Of a DNA stretch of 64,000 bases, positions 54,584 through 60,953 are shown piece after piece. Positions within the stretch are counted from its first letter, which is position 1, and each line of letters starts with the position of its first letter. The stretch lies in NCBI RefSeq assembly GCF_018802605.1, contig NZ_CP069161.1, positions 2,046,001 through 2,110,000 on the forward strand, in the 5' to 3' direction. Under the pieces are notes generated by a model, which saw only the letters and a list, made by a program, of their open reading frames with translations, made no database searches and was not told the DNA's origin. The position numbers and the translations under genes are program-made. The stretch is from Paludibacterium paludis. Lineage in GTDB: Bacteria > Pseudomonadota > Gammaproteobacteria > Burkholderiales > Chromobacteriaceae.

Positions 54584-55402
54584 ATGTCTGTTATGTGGAA
54601 ACATCTGTTGGCCGCCGTGGCCGGTCTTTGGTTGGCTGGCGGCGCCGTCGCCGCGCCGCTGCCGAAAATCGCTGTCACGGATCTGGCCTACGAAGAGAAA
54701 GTGGAAGAGTACTTCCGTGTCGTGGCCGCTTCCAGCAAGGAAAGCGTGCGGGCCAGCCGCTCGTCGGTATCGGCCAGCTCCAGCGACAAGTACTTCGAAG
54801 CGGAAGGCACGACCGTGCGCATCGATCGCGGTGAGCTGCGCCGTTTTACGGCCGATATCAAGGGCGAGATGATCAAGTCCGGCCGCTATCAGGTCATGCA
54901 GGGCAAGGCCTTCACCGCCACCAAGAACAATGAGAAATTGTTCGATGTCATCTCGCGCATCAAGCGTGGAGACTTCAAGGGCGCGGATTATGTGCTGTTC
55001 GGCTCGGTGTCGAGCATCGATGTGCGCACCGAAGGCAATCCGGTGCCCGGCAGCTCGGTGATCTCCTATCAGCGCAGCATGGAGCTGGTCGCCGATTTCA
55101 GCCTGATCAATACGCGGACCTTCGCCGTCAAGGCAGGGTTCAGTGCGATGGGCGAGGGCTCGGATGTCCGGCTGGTCGGCCAGGAAGGCGCGATCGTTCA
55201 TTTCAATATGGGCAAAGTCGTTTCCGAACTGTCCAAGTCGCTGGGGGCCAATGCCGTCAGTCAGCTGGCCGAGCAATTCCCGGTGAACGGCGGGGCGCCG
55301 GAGGCGGCGGCGCGTTCTGATGCGCCGGTGGCCCGGCCCGCCGCGCCGGCGCAGCCCGAAGAAGTCATGGTGTTCACCCCGACGCCGGCTCCGGCGAAAT
55401 AA
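54584..55402 (+). CDS. CsgG/LpoB-like secreted protein
   Basis: A 272-residue protein with a cleavable signal peptide (end near AVAAP, residue 24) rather than a lipobox. The mature region (KIAVTDLAYEEKVEEYF, MIKSGRYQVMQGKAF, GADYVLFGSVSSIDVRTE, FAVKAGFSAMGEG) follows the CsgG-type fold and so is a divergent paralogue of the LpoB product encoded upstream. The tail after residue 235 is Pro/Ala-rich and probably unstructured. Ends the lipoprotein cluster before a strong terminator. Confidence 0.78.
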   Translation: MSVMWKHLLAAVAGLWLAGGAVAAPLPKIAVTDLAYEEKVEEYFRVVAASSKESVRASRSSVSASSSDKYFEAEGTTVRIDRGELRRFTADIKGEMIKSGRYQVMQGKAFTATKNNEKLFDVISRIKRGDFKGADYVLFGSVSSIDVRTEGNPVPGSSVISYQRSMELVADFSLINTRTFAVKAGFSAMGEGSDVRLVGQEGAIVHFNMGKVVSELSKSLGANAVSQLAEQFPVNGGAPEAAARSDAPVARPAAPAQPEEVMVFTPTPAPAK

Positions 55403-55425
55403 ACGGCGCGACACCGCAAAGCATG

Positions 55426-55465
55426 ACGGCCCGGCCGGTCTGATGACCGTCGGGCCGTTTTCTTG
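55426..55465 (+). terminator. Intrinsic terminator of the lipoprotein cluster
   Basis: ACGGCCCG (55426-55433) pairs with CGGGCCGT (55451-55458), enclosing an inner GGTC-TGAT-GACC hairpin, and is followed by TTTCTT. It lies between the convergent cluster and the diguanylate cyclase-like gene. Confidence 0.85.
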
Positions 55466-55485
55466 CGATATGCGGCCGTTGGGCG

Positions 55486-56787
55486 TCAGACCATGCGGAT
55501 CCGGTTGCGGCCCATTTGTTTGGCCAGATAAAGCGCCCGGTCGACCGCCTGGACGAGTGGCGCCCAGTCCCTCGAGCCGGTATGACCGATATCGTCAAGC
55601 GTGGCGACTCCCGCGCTAATGGTCACGCAGCCGGGCGTACCGGCGGGATTGGCGAGCGCCAGCGCTTCGATGGCGAGTCTGGCGGTTTCGGCCAGTGCCG
55701 CCGCGCCTTGTCGGTTGATGGCCGGCAGGATGGCGAGAAACGCTTCGCCGCCATAGCGGCCGAGCAGATCGCCGGGCCGGCGGAACAGGTTTTCCAGTGC
55801 GGCGGCGATGGTTCGCAGGCATTGGTCGCCGGCCAGGTGACCGAAATGATCGTTGTACTCTTTGAAATAGTCGACATCGAAAATGATGACGGCAAGATGT
55901 GAGCCTGTTCGACAGGCTCTTCGCATTTCCTGCTCCAGGCGAGCATCCAGCTGCCTGCGGTTGGCCAGCGCGGTCAGATGGTCGTGGTCAGCGCGGAATT
56001 CCAGTTCTCGGTTGGCGATGGCCAGCGATTGCTCGGCCTGTTTGCGTCCGCTGATGTCCATCAGGGCGGCGCTCAGGCCGACAACTTCGCCAAAAGGGTT
56101 GGCTACCGCCTTGAACAAGGCTTGATAGTACCGCCCGTCGATGTCGATCTCTTCTTCGGGGATCGGCTGTCCGGCATCGGCGAGTTCCAGTTGCCGCTCG
56201 CACAGTACCGGCAGGCGCGGATGGGCTTCGGAAAGCCGCTTGCCCGTCAGCTCGACCGCCGTGTGGCCGCACAGTTGGGCGAAGGCCTCGTTGACGGCAA
56301 GGATGCGCGAGGCGCGATCCACCATGCCCAGCGCGACCGGCGCCCCGGAAAAAATCGCCTCCAGTTGAAATAGCCGCAAATCGGGCGCTACGCCCTTTGG
56401 CGTGATGTCCCTGTCAATGCCGCGGAATCCCGCGAATCGTCCGTGGGCATCGAAAACGGGGATGCCGCTGGATTCGAGCACGACGATGGATCCGTCGGCC
56501 CTTTGGTTGCGGTTGATCAGGCCGGCGAAGGGCTTTTCCTCGGCGAGGATGCGGGCGAATTCATCCTTGACGCGCAACGCTTCTCCCGGTGGCATGAAAT
56601 CGAATGGCGTCCGGCCGACAACGTCTTCGGGCTCCATGCCAAGCAGCGGGCGGGACTGGCCCGAGCTGAAGGTATAGCGCCCGGTGTGATCGACTTCCCA
56701 GATCCAGTCGGAAATGTTGTCGATGATGTCCCTGAGCCTGCGGGTGTCATGGGGTGTGCCGGATGGGGTGTCGGGGGTATTGGGCAT
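55486..56787 (-). CDS. PAS-PAS-GGDEF protein with a degenerate active site
   Basis: A 433-residue soluble protein. Two PAS domains span about residues 15-130 and 140-250 (DWIWEVDHTGRYTFSS; VDRASRILAVNEAF) and a GGDEF domain 265-430. The metal-binding DVDYFK motif (304-309) and NDHFGHLAGD are intact, but the signature loop reads GGEAF (346-350): the fourth residue, normally Glu, is Ala. An inhibitory c-di-GMP site RPGD (RxxD) sits five residues upstream at 337-340. The protein may be an inactive cyclase working as a c-di-GMP receptor, or have low activity. It converges with the lipoprotein cluster. Confidence 0.88.
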   Translation of the reverse strand: MPNTPDTPSGTPHDTRRLRDIIDNISDWIWEVDHTGRYTFSSGQSRPLLGMEPEDVVGRTPFDFMPPGEALRVKDEFARILAEEKPFAGLINRNQRADGSIVVLESSGIPVFDAHGRFAGFRGIDRDITPKGVAPDLRLFQLEAIFSGAPVALGMVDRASRILAVNEAFAQLCGHTAVELTGKRLSEAHPRLPVLCERQLELADAGQPIPEEEIDIDGRYYQALFKAVANPFGEVVGLSAALMDISGRKQAEQSLAIANRELEFRADHDHLTALANRRQLDARLEQEMRRACRTGSHLAVIIFDVDYFKEYNDHFGHLAGDQCLRTIAAALENLFRRPGDLLGRYGGEAFLAILPAINRQGAAALAETARLAIEALALANPAGTPGCVTISAGVATLDDIGHTGSRDWAPLVQAVDRALYLAKQMGRNRIRMV

Positions 56788-56944
56788 GGCCGGTGTCGGT
56801 GTTGTGTGCCGGTGGGGGGGGGGGCGGGTCCTGGCATATCGTAGCCGGGACCCTTGGCTCGATTATGCCCGTTATCCGGATGGCCTATCGGACTTCGGTG
56901 TCGGGAGGGCGCCCGCACCGGACGGCGGGGCGCGAGATAAAGCG

Positions 56945-57601
56945 TTACTTGCGGCGGCGCGTGCGCAACAGCAAGGTGGTGAGACCAAGGCCCAGCATGG
57001 CCCAGGTTTCCGGTTCCGGAACCGGGTTGGCGGCCTGGAAGGTCAGAAAAGTGCCGATCATGGGACTGGTTCCATTTTTTGGAATCAGATCGAATCGGCC
57101 GCTTTGCGCGACGCCCTCGATGTCCGTTCCATCCTGGGTGACTTGCAGGAATCCGCCCAGATAGGCCGAACTCTTGCCCGGCGGTTTGTCCCAGACCATG
57201 CCGTCAATACGGGTGATTTTCAGCCCGTCCTGCTCGACAGTCGTCAGCGGGCCGCCGAGCAGGGACATGACGCGTTGTACCGCCCTGGCGTTGGCCGTGT
57301 CGGGAATGCCGGAAGTATCCACGCCACCGTGGCTGAACAGCGCGCCGACCTGGTCGGCCGTGGCGATGCGCCAGCGTTTCCAGTTCGTATTGTTGCCGTT
57401 CACGGTCTTGAACACTTCGTTGAAGCTTTGTCCGGCCGTTTTGCTCAGCGGAAGCCAGGCGCGGCCGGTGATTTCGTCCAGAACAACGGAGCGCTTGCCG
57501 AACTGGATGTCGTCGATCAGTACCAGCGCCGCGTGGATCGGGCCGCTGGCGGCGAAAAGCGCCAGGAGCGCGGCCAGACGGGTGATGCGGAGGGTCTTCA
57601 T
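56945..57601 (-). CDS. PEP-CTERM-sorted exported protein
   Basis: A 218-residue exported protein: signal peptide ends near IHAAL (residue 24) and the C-terminus has the PEP-CTERM tripartite signal, VPEPETWAMLGLGLTTLLL followed by RTRRRK. The domain in between (FGKRSVVLDEITGRAWLPLS, NTNWKRWRIATADQVGALF) has no recognised enzymatic motif. Such proteins are processed by an exosortase and often belong to exopolysaccharide-linked surface systems; no exosortase gene lies in the window. AAGGAAACC precedes ATG 57601. Confidence 0.82.
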   Translation of the reverse strand: MKTLRITRLAALLALFAASGPIHAALVLIDDIQFGKRSVVLDEITGRAWLPLSKTAGQSFNEVFKTVNGNNTNWKRWRIATADQVGALFSHGGVDTSGIPDTANARAVQRVMSLLGGPLTTVEQDGLKITRIDGMVWDKPPGKSSAYLGGFLQVTQDGTDIEGVAQSGRFDLIPKNGTSPMIGTFLTFQAANPVPEPETWAMLGLGLTTLLLRTRRRK

Positions 57602-57708
57602 TCCTGTGGTTTCCTTGGTGGTGAAATCATGCACGGGGAATGACGATAACATCGGCTTGTGACGGATGTTTTAACGCGATATTAAGGAAGAATCCGGAAT
57701 CGGCACGG

Positions 57709-57736
57709 AAAAAAGCCCTGCGAGAGCAGGGCTTTA
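57709..57736 (-). terminator. Intrinsic terminator of the EAL-like gene
   Basis: On the minus strand AAAGCCCTGC, loop TCTC, GCAGGGCTTTTTT: a ten-pair stem with a six-T tail. The stem begins inside the last codons and stop of the EAL-like gene (stop at 57734). Confidence 0.9.
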
Positions 57737-58303
57737 GCGTGGTTCGTTCGGCGTGAAAGGAATGCCGACCCGTTGGTAGTGCTCGGTAAGCATGGCCTCG
57801 ATGACCGGCTCGAGCTTGGCGGGCAGCGTGACGCGCAGTCGGGCGGGCTCGATGCCAAGCTTTTCCAGAACGGACAGGAAGCGTTGGTCGTGCGAGCTGA
57901 TGCCCTGGTTGGCCAGCCGCGCGTTCAGGGGCAGCGAGAGCGGGCCCGTGTTGCCCGAGGCGATGAAATGGTTGACGACGTGGGCGAGATGGCAAAGCCG
58001 TTCAAGCCTGAGCAGTCCGCCTTCGGTCATCGCCAGCGTCTGCAGCGCGGAGAACGGGATGGCGTGACCGGTCGGCAGGCTCGCGCAGGTCGTGACGTGC
58101 GTGACGTCGCCTGCCGTATCGGCCGGCGTGAACTGACTGCTGAGCCGGCATTTGAAAAAACGCAGGACAAGCCGGTTGTTTTCAATGGCGACAGGATGTT
58201 CGCCCAGGCTGTGGTGCTGAACGAGATCCAGAGCCCGTTCCAGCTTGGCCGGGACAGGCTGGCGGCTGTCGTCGAAGGCCAATGTGTTTTCAAGATATAC
58301 CAT
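57734..58303 (-). CDS. Degenerate, truncated EAL-domain-like protein
   Basis: A 189-residue cytoplasmic protein that lines up with the first half of an EAL phosphodiesterase: IENNRLVLRFFKCRL matches the opening strand and helix, IPFSALQTLAMTEGGLLRLERL matches the helix after the EAL loop, and GPLSLPLNARLAN followed by FLSVLEKLGIEPARLRVTLP matches the next repeats. The EAL glutamate is missing (the corresponding loop reads HVTTCASLP) and the second half, with the DDFGTG metal site, is absent. It is probably catalytically dead. GGAGAG precedes ATG 58303, after a structured leader of about 225 bases. Confidence 0.6.
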   Translation of the reverse strand: MVYLENTLAFDDSRQPVPAKLERALDLVQHHSLGEHPVAIENNRLVLRFFKCRLSSQFTPADTAGDVTHVTTCASLPTGHAIPFSALQTLAMTEGGLLRLERLCHLAHVVNHFIASGNTGPLSLPLNARLANQGISSHDQRFLSVLEKLGIEPARLRVTLPAKLEPVIEAMLTEHYQRVGIPFTPNEPR

Positions 58304-58551
58304 CGAACTCTCCCCGGCGGTTTTACGCCATCGCGAAAGTTGGAAGGAGCGTGCCGCAATGCGTCCGCGAAGCCGCGGAAAAAAGAAGCGCGCCGACTAA
58401 TGATCCGAGTCGGCGGCAAGGAACCCTGACGAGCCGACCCGTTTACAGCATGCCGGTCAGAACCGGCCAACAAGCGTACGGGGCAGTACCCACGACGGGG
58501 GGCTCCTTTGGTAATGAAGATGGCCAATATTATAAAACTTTGATTATCAAA
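58304..58551 (-). promoter_or_regulatory. Structured leader and promoter of the EAL-like gene
   Basis: On the minus strand a TATAAT -10 lies at 58534-58529 and a palindrome TTTGAT-T-ATCAAA at 58539-58551 just upstream. The transcript would then carry three hairpins: GCCGGT-TCTG-ACCGGC (58467-58452), GCCGACT with AGTCGGC (58414-58392) followed by CGCTTCTTTTTT, and TCCGCG-GCTT-CGCGGA (58379-58364). The second hairpin with its T tract looks like an attenuator. No known riboswitch consensus was recognised. Confidence 0.5.
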
Positions 58552-58567
58552 AGACCATAGCCCGAGA

Positions 58568-59542
58568 CTAATTTGTGACCGTCAAATCGGACAATATCTG
58601 ATCGGCAAGACGCCGTCCGGACAGCCATGCGCCCTCCACCCTGCCATTGTCCAGCCAGTCACCGGCGAGTCCCATATGTCCGGCCGAGACCGCGACCTGC
58701 CCCAGGACCGTCGTCGCGCGTCCGTGCAGCCAGCGATGCAGGGTCGCGCCGCGCGCCGACACATCCTCGTGCAGCCACTGGAAAAAGGATTTTTGCAAGG
58801 TGGCGGCGATAAGTTCCACCCGGTCGTCGATATGCAGGGCGCTCCAGGCGGCCGTGGCCTGGATGACCCAGCCGTTGCCGGGCGGGCGGCCGGGCTTGCT
58901 GGATTCCCGGGCCGCCCAGGAAAGCGGGCCTTCGCTGACAAAAATGCCATCGAAAGGCAGGGCGATTTCTCGGTCAGTCTCCATCATCAGCATGAAGCAG
59001 GGGGTCATGCTGCTCGCGGCGGCAAGGCGGTGCAGCGGGTGATTGGGCGGTATCAGTTCCGCGGCGCGGCAGGCCGGCATCGCCAGGACGACATAGCGCG
59101 CGAGCGCTGCTTCGCCATTATCGAAGATCAACTGCCATGCTCGGTCTTGCCATGCCAGCCCCGTCAAGCGGTGGCCGGTATGGGTCGGGACTCCGCGCAG
59201 CAGGGCCCTGCAGGGCGCGCCCATGTCCGGTTGGCCGATGATCCGGCTCGTTCCCTGATGAGGGCAGAACCCCTGACCGTTCCAGCTGGCAAACCGTCCT
59301 TGCCATAACGCGGCGTGACCTTGCGCCACCCAGTCGTCCACACAGGCCGCGAAGGCGGGGTGGCGCGCCGTGAAGTACTGCGTGCCATGGTCGAACTGAT
59401 GACCGTCCAGAAAGCGGCTGGTCATGCGACCGCCCACTTCGGGCGCGGCGTCGTAGACGGCAATATCCAGCCCCGCGCTGGCCAGTTGCGCGGCGCAGCT
59501 GGCGCCGGCCATTCCCGCGCCGACAATCGCAATATCCTTCAT
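58568..59542 (-). CDS. Renalase/NAD(P)-binding amine-oxidase-like flavoprotein
   Basis: A 324-residue FAD protein. The dinucleotide motif IAIVGAGMAGASCAAQL opens the protein, followed by YDAAPEVGGRM (the ribose Glu/Asp and GGRM motif of the family) and FDHGTQYFTARHP, typical of bacterial renalase-like oxidases, which repair aberrant dihydronicotinamide isomers. The C-terminal GLAGDWLDNGRVEGAWLSG completes the FAD site. ATG 59542 is preferred to a 35-codon longer frame. Monocistronic, leftward, downstream of nothing related. Confidence 0.85.
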   Translation of the reverse strand: MKDIAIVGAGMAGASCAAQLASAGLDIAVYDAAPEVGGRMTSRFLDGHQFDHGTQYFTARHPAFAACVDDWVAQGHAALWQGRFASWNGQGFCPHQGTSRIIGQPDMGAPCRALLRGVPTHTGHRLTGLAWQDRAWQLIFDNGEAALARYVVLAMPACRAAELIPPNHPLHRLAAASSMTPCFMLMMETDREIALPFDGIFVSEGPLSWAARESSKPGRPPGNGWVIQATAAWSALHIDDRVELIAATLQKSFFQWLHEDVSARGATLHRWLHGRATTVLGQVAVSAGHMGLAGDWLDNGRVEGAWLSGRRLADQILSDLTVTN

Positions 59543-59884
59543 GACCCTGACTCCGGTTCGCTGATGGCGAAAGAGCCGGTACCGCCAGCTCCGCTTACAT
59601 GGCAAGTATATGACTCCGTGGATCGGTTTACCTGCATGGATTGGCATGCTGAATCGGGTAATGAAATCACGCTATTAGCATTTGATGTAAAAAAGACACG
59701 GTTATTTTTCACATGCGTAACAAGGTCACATGTGTGCAAATCCTTGCTGGACGGGCTTTTCGCGGCTTTTAGTTAAAAATAACAAGTGAATTAAAGCATA
59801 TGCTATTGAAAATCGGCGCCGCAACGCGATAATTCAAGCATGGATACGCCCGGAATCTCCCGGGCTCGCGGAAGGCGGTGCATC
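59543..59884. other. Intergenic region between the renalase-like and lipoprotein genes
   Basis: This 342-base gap between divergent genes is AT-rich from about 59640 to 59815 and holds no convincing gene. A direct repeat TCACATG occurs at 59709 and 59726 (17 bases start to start). A TATGCT -10-like hexamer lies near 59802. The rightward gene's binding site is a GGAAGG at 59870-59875. Confidence 0.4.
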
Positions 59885-60850
59885 ATGTGGACCTCGACTC
59901 GATTTCAAGCTGTCGCAAAGCTTCTGATTGCCGCTTCCCTCGCCGTGGCGACCCTGAGTGGATGCAAATTCAGCACTGACACCAACCCGACCGTGAGCGG
60001 GCAGCAAACCGCCCCGGCATCGGTTGTCGGCATGGTCGCCGGCGACGACGCCATCCCCCATGCCCGTGTCACGATCACCGACAGCACCGGCCGCAGCCTG
60101 TCCGTGAACAGTGATGGCGCCGGCAGCTATGTCGCTCCGCTGGGCGGCATGAAAGCTCCGCTGTTGATCGTGGCGAACGATCCTTCCGGCACGACCGAGG
60201 ATCTGTACGCGGTGGTCGCCGCTTTCCCCTCCGGTTCCGCTCCGGTGGTGGCCAATGTCACCCGCCTGACCACCTCGCTGGTTTCCCTCTTGACCGATAG
60301 CGGCAATCCGGCCGACCTGATGGCGTCCGGCAATCTGGCTTCCCTGGTCAGCGCCGATGCCATCGGAGCCGCCGTCAGCCGACTGGACGCATCCCTGTCG
60401 ACCGCGAGTTCCTCAGCGCAAACCGGCTCCGGCAATGTCGCCGAAGTTCCCGCCGCACGTTCGGAGACTCCCGCCGCCGAAGTGTCGGGTCAGGATAACG
60501 CCCAGGCCACGAATCAGCCCGGTGTTGCCGGCGTCGTTGGCGGCAATGCCGTGAGCTCCCTGAGCGCGCAGATCGCGCAGTGCCTGACGGACGGCGCCGC
60601 CTGCGCGCAACTGGTCGACGCCCAATTCCTGGAAAACGGCTACACCAGCTTTGCCGCCGCGCATCCGGCGCTGGTCGCATCCGGCACGAAAATGACTTCT
60701 ATCGAAACCCAGAAGGTGTTCAGCCGCAACGGCTACCAATACGCGCAAATCAGCATCGGCTGGGTTTCCACCGACGGCCGCACCGGCAGCGACATCACGG
60801 TGGTCGCGCAAACCCGCTCCGGGTGGGTGATCGTCGGTAACCAGATGTAA
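59885..60850 (+). CDS. Outer-membrane lipoprotein with a carboxypeptidase-regulatory-like domain
   Basis: A 321-residue lipoprotein; the lipobox LSGC lies around residues 24-27. A small beta-sandwich of the carboxypeptidase-regulatory-like type (GMVAGDDAIPHARVTITDST, NSDGAGSYVAPLGG) occupies about residues 45-110. The central part is Ser/Ala/Thr-rich and looks flexible. A C-terminal domain (about 240-321: LENGYTSFAAAHPALV, VFSRNGYQYAQISIGWVS) is followed by tandem hairpins. Surface display is likely; the role is unknown. ATG 59885 is preferred; a frame 15 codons longer starts without a signal-like N-terminus. Confidence 0.7.
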   Translation: MWTSTRFQAVAKLLIAASLAVATLSGCKFSTDTNPTVSGQQTAPASVVGMVAGDDAIPHARVTITDSTGRSLSVNSDGAGSYVAPLGGMKAPLLIVANDPSGTTEDLYAVVAAFPSGSAPVVANVTRLTTSLVSLLTDSGNPADLMASGNLASLVSADAIGAAVSRLDASLSTASSSAQTGSGNVAEVPAARSETPAAEVSGQDNAQATNQPGVAGVVGGNAVSSLSAQIAQCLTDGAACAQLVDAQFLENGYTSFAAAHPALVASGTKMTSIETQKVFSRNGYQYAQISIGWVSTDGRTGSDITVVAQTRSGWVIVGNQM

Positions 60851-60912
60851 CTCCCGTCTCCGGGAACGGGAGCGCGACATGCCGGGATGGCGATAGCCTC
60901 CCGGCATGTTTG
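60851..60912 (+). terminator. Tandem hairpin terminator after the lipoprotein gene
   Basis: First hairpin CTCCCGT with ACGGGAG (60851-60873), then ACATGCCGGGA (60877-60887) pairs with TCCCGGCATGT (60899-60909), followed by TTGCG. The second stem of eleven pairs is strong; the T tail is short. Confidence 0.65.
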
Positions 60913-60953
60913 CGTGTCGGCAAGGATGGCGTGGAGTCGAAAGACCGTCGTGT

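Noticed and set aside
55900..55921. GAGCCTG-TTCGA-CAGGCTC palindrome resembling a dispersed repeat
   Set aside because: It lies inside the GGDEF-family coding region and no second copy was noticed in the window.
58400..58445. AGGGTTCC-like segment on the minus strand, recalling the ykkC (guanidine-I) class aptamer
   Set aside because: The second conserved block and the ligand-binding ACGR-type segments of that class are not present in the leader.
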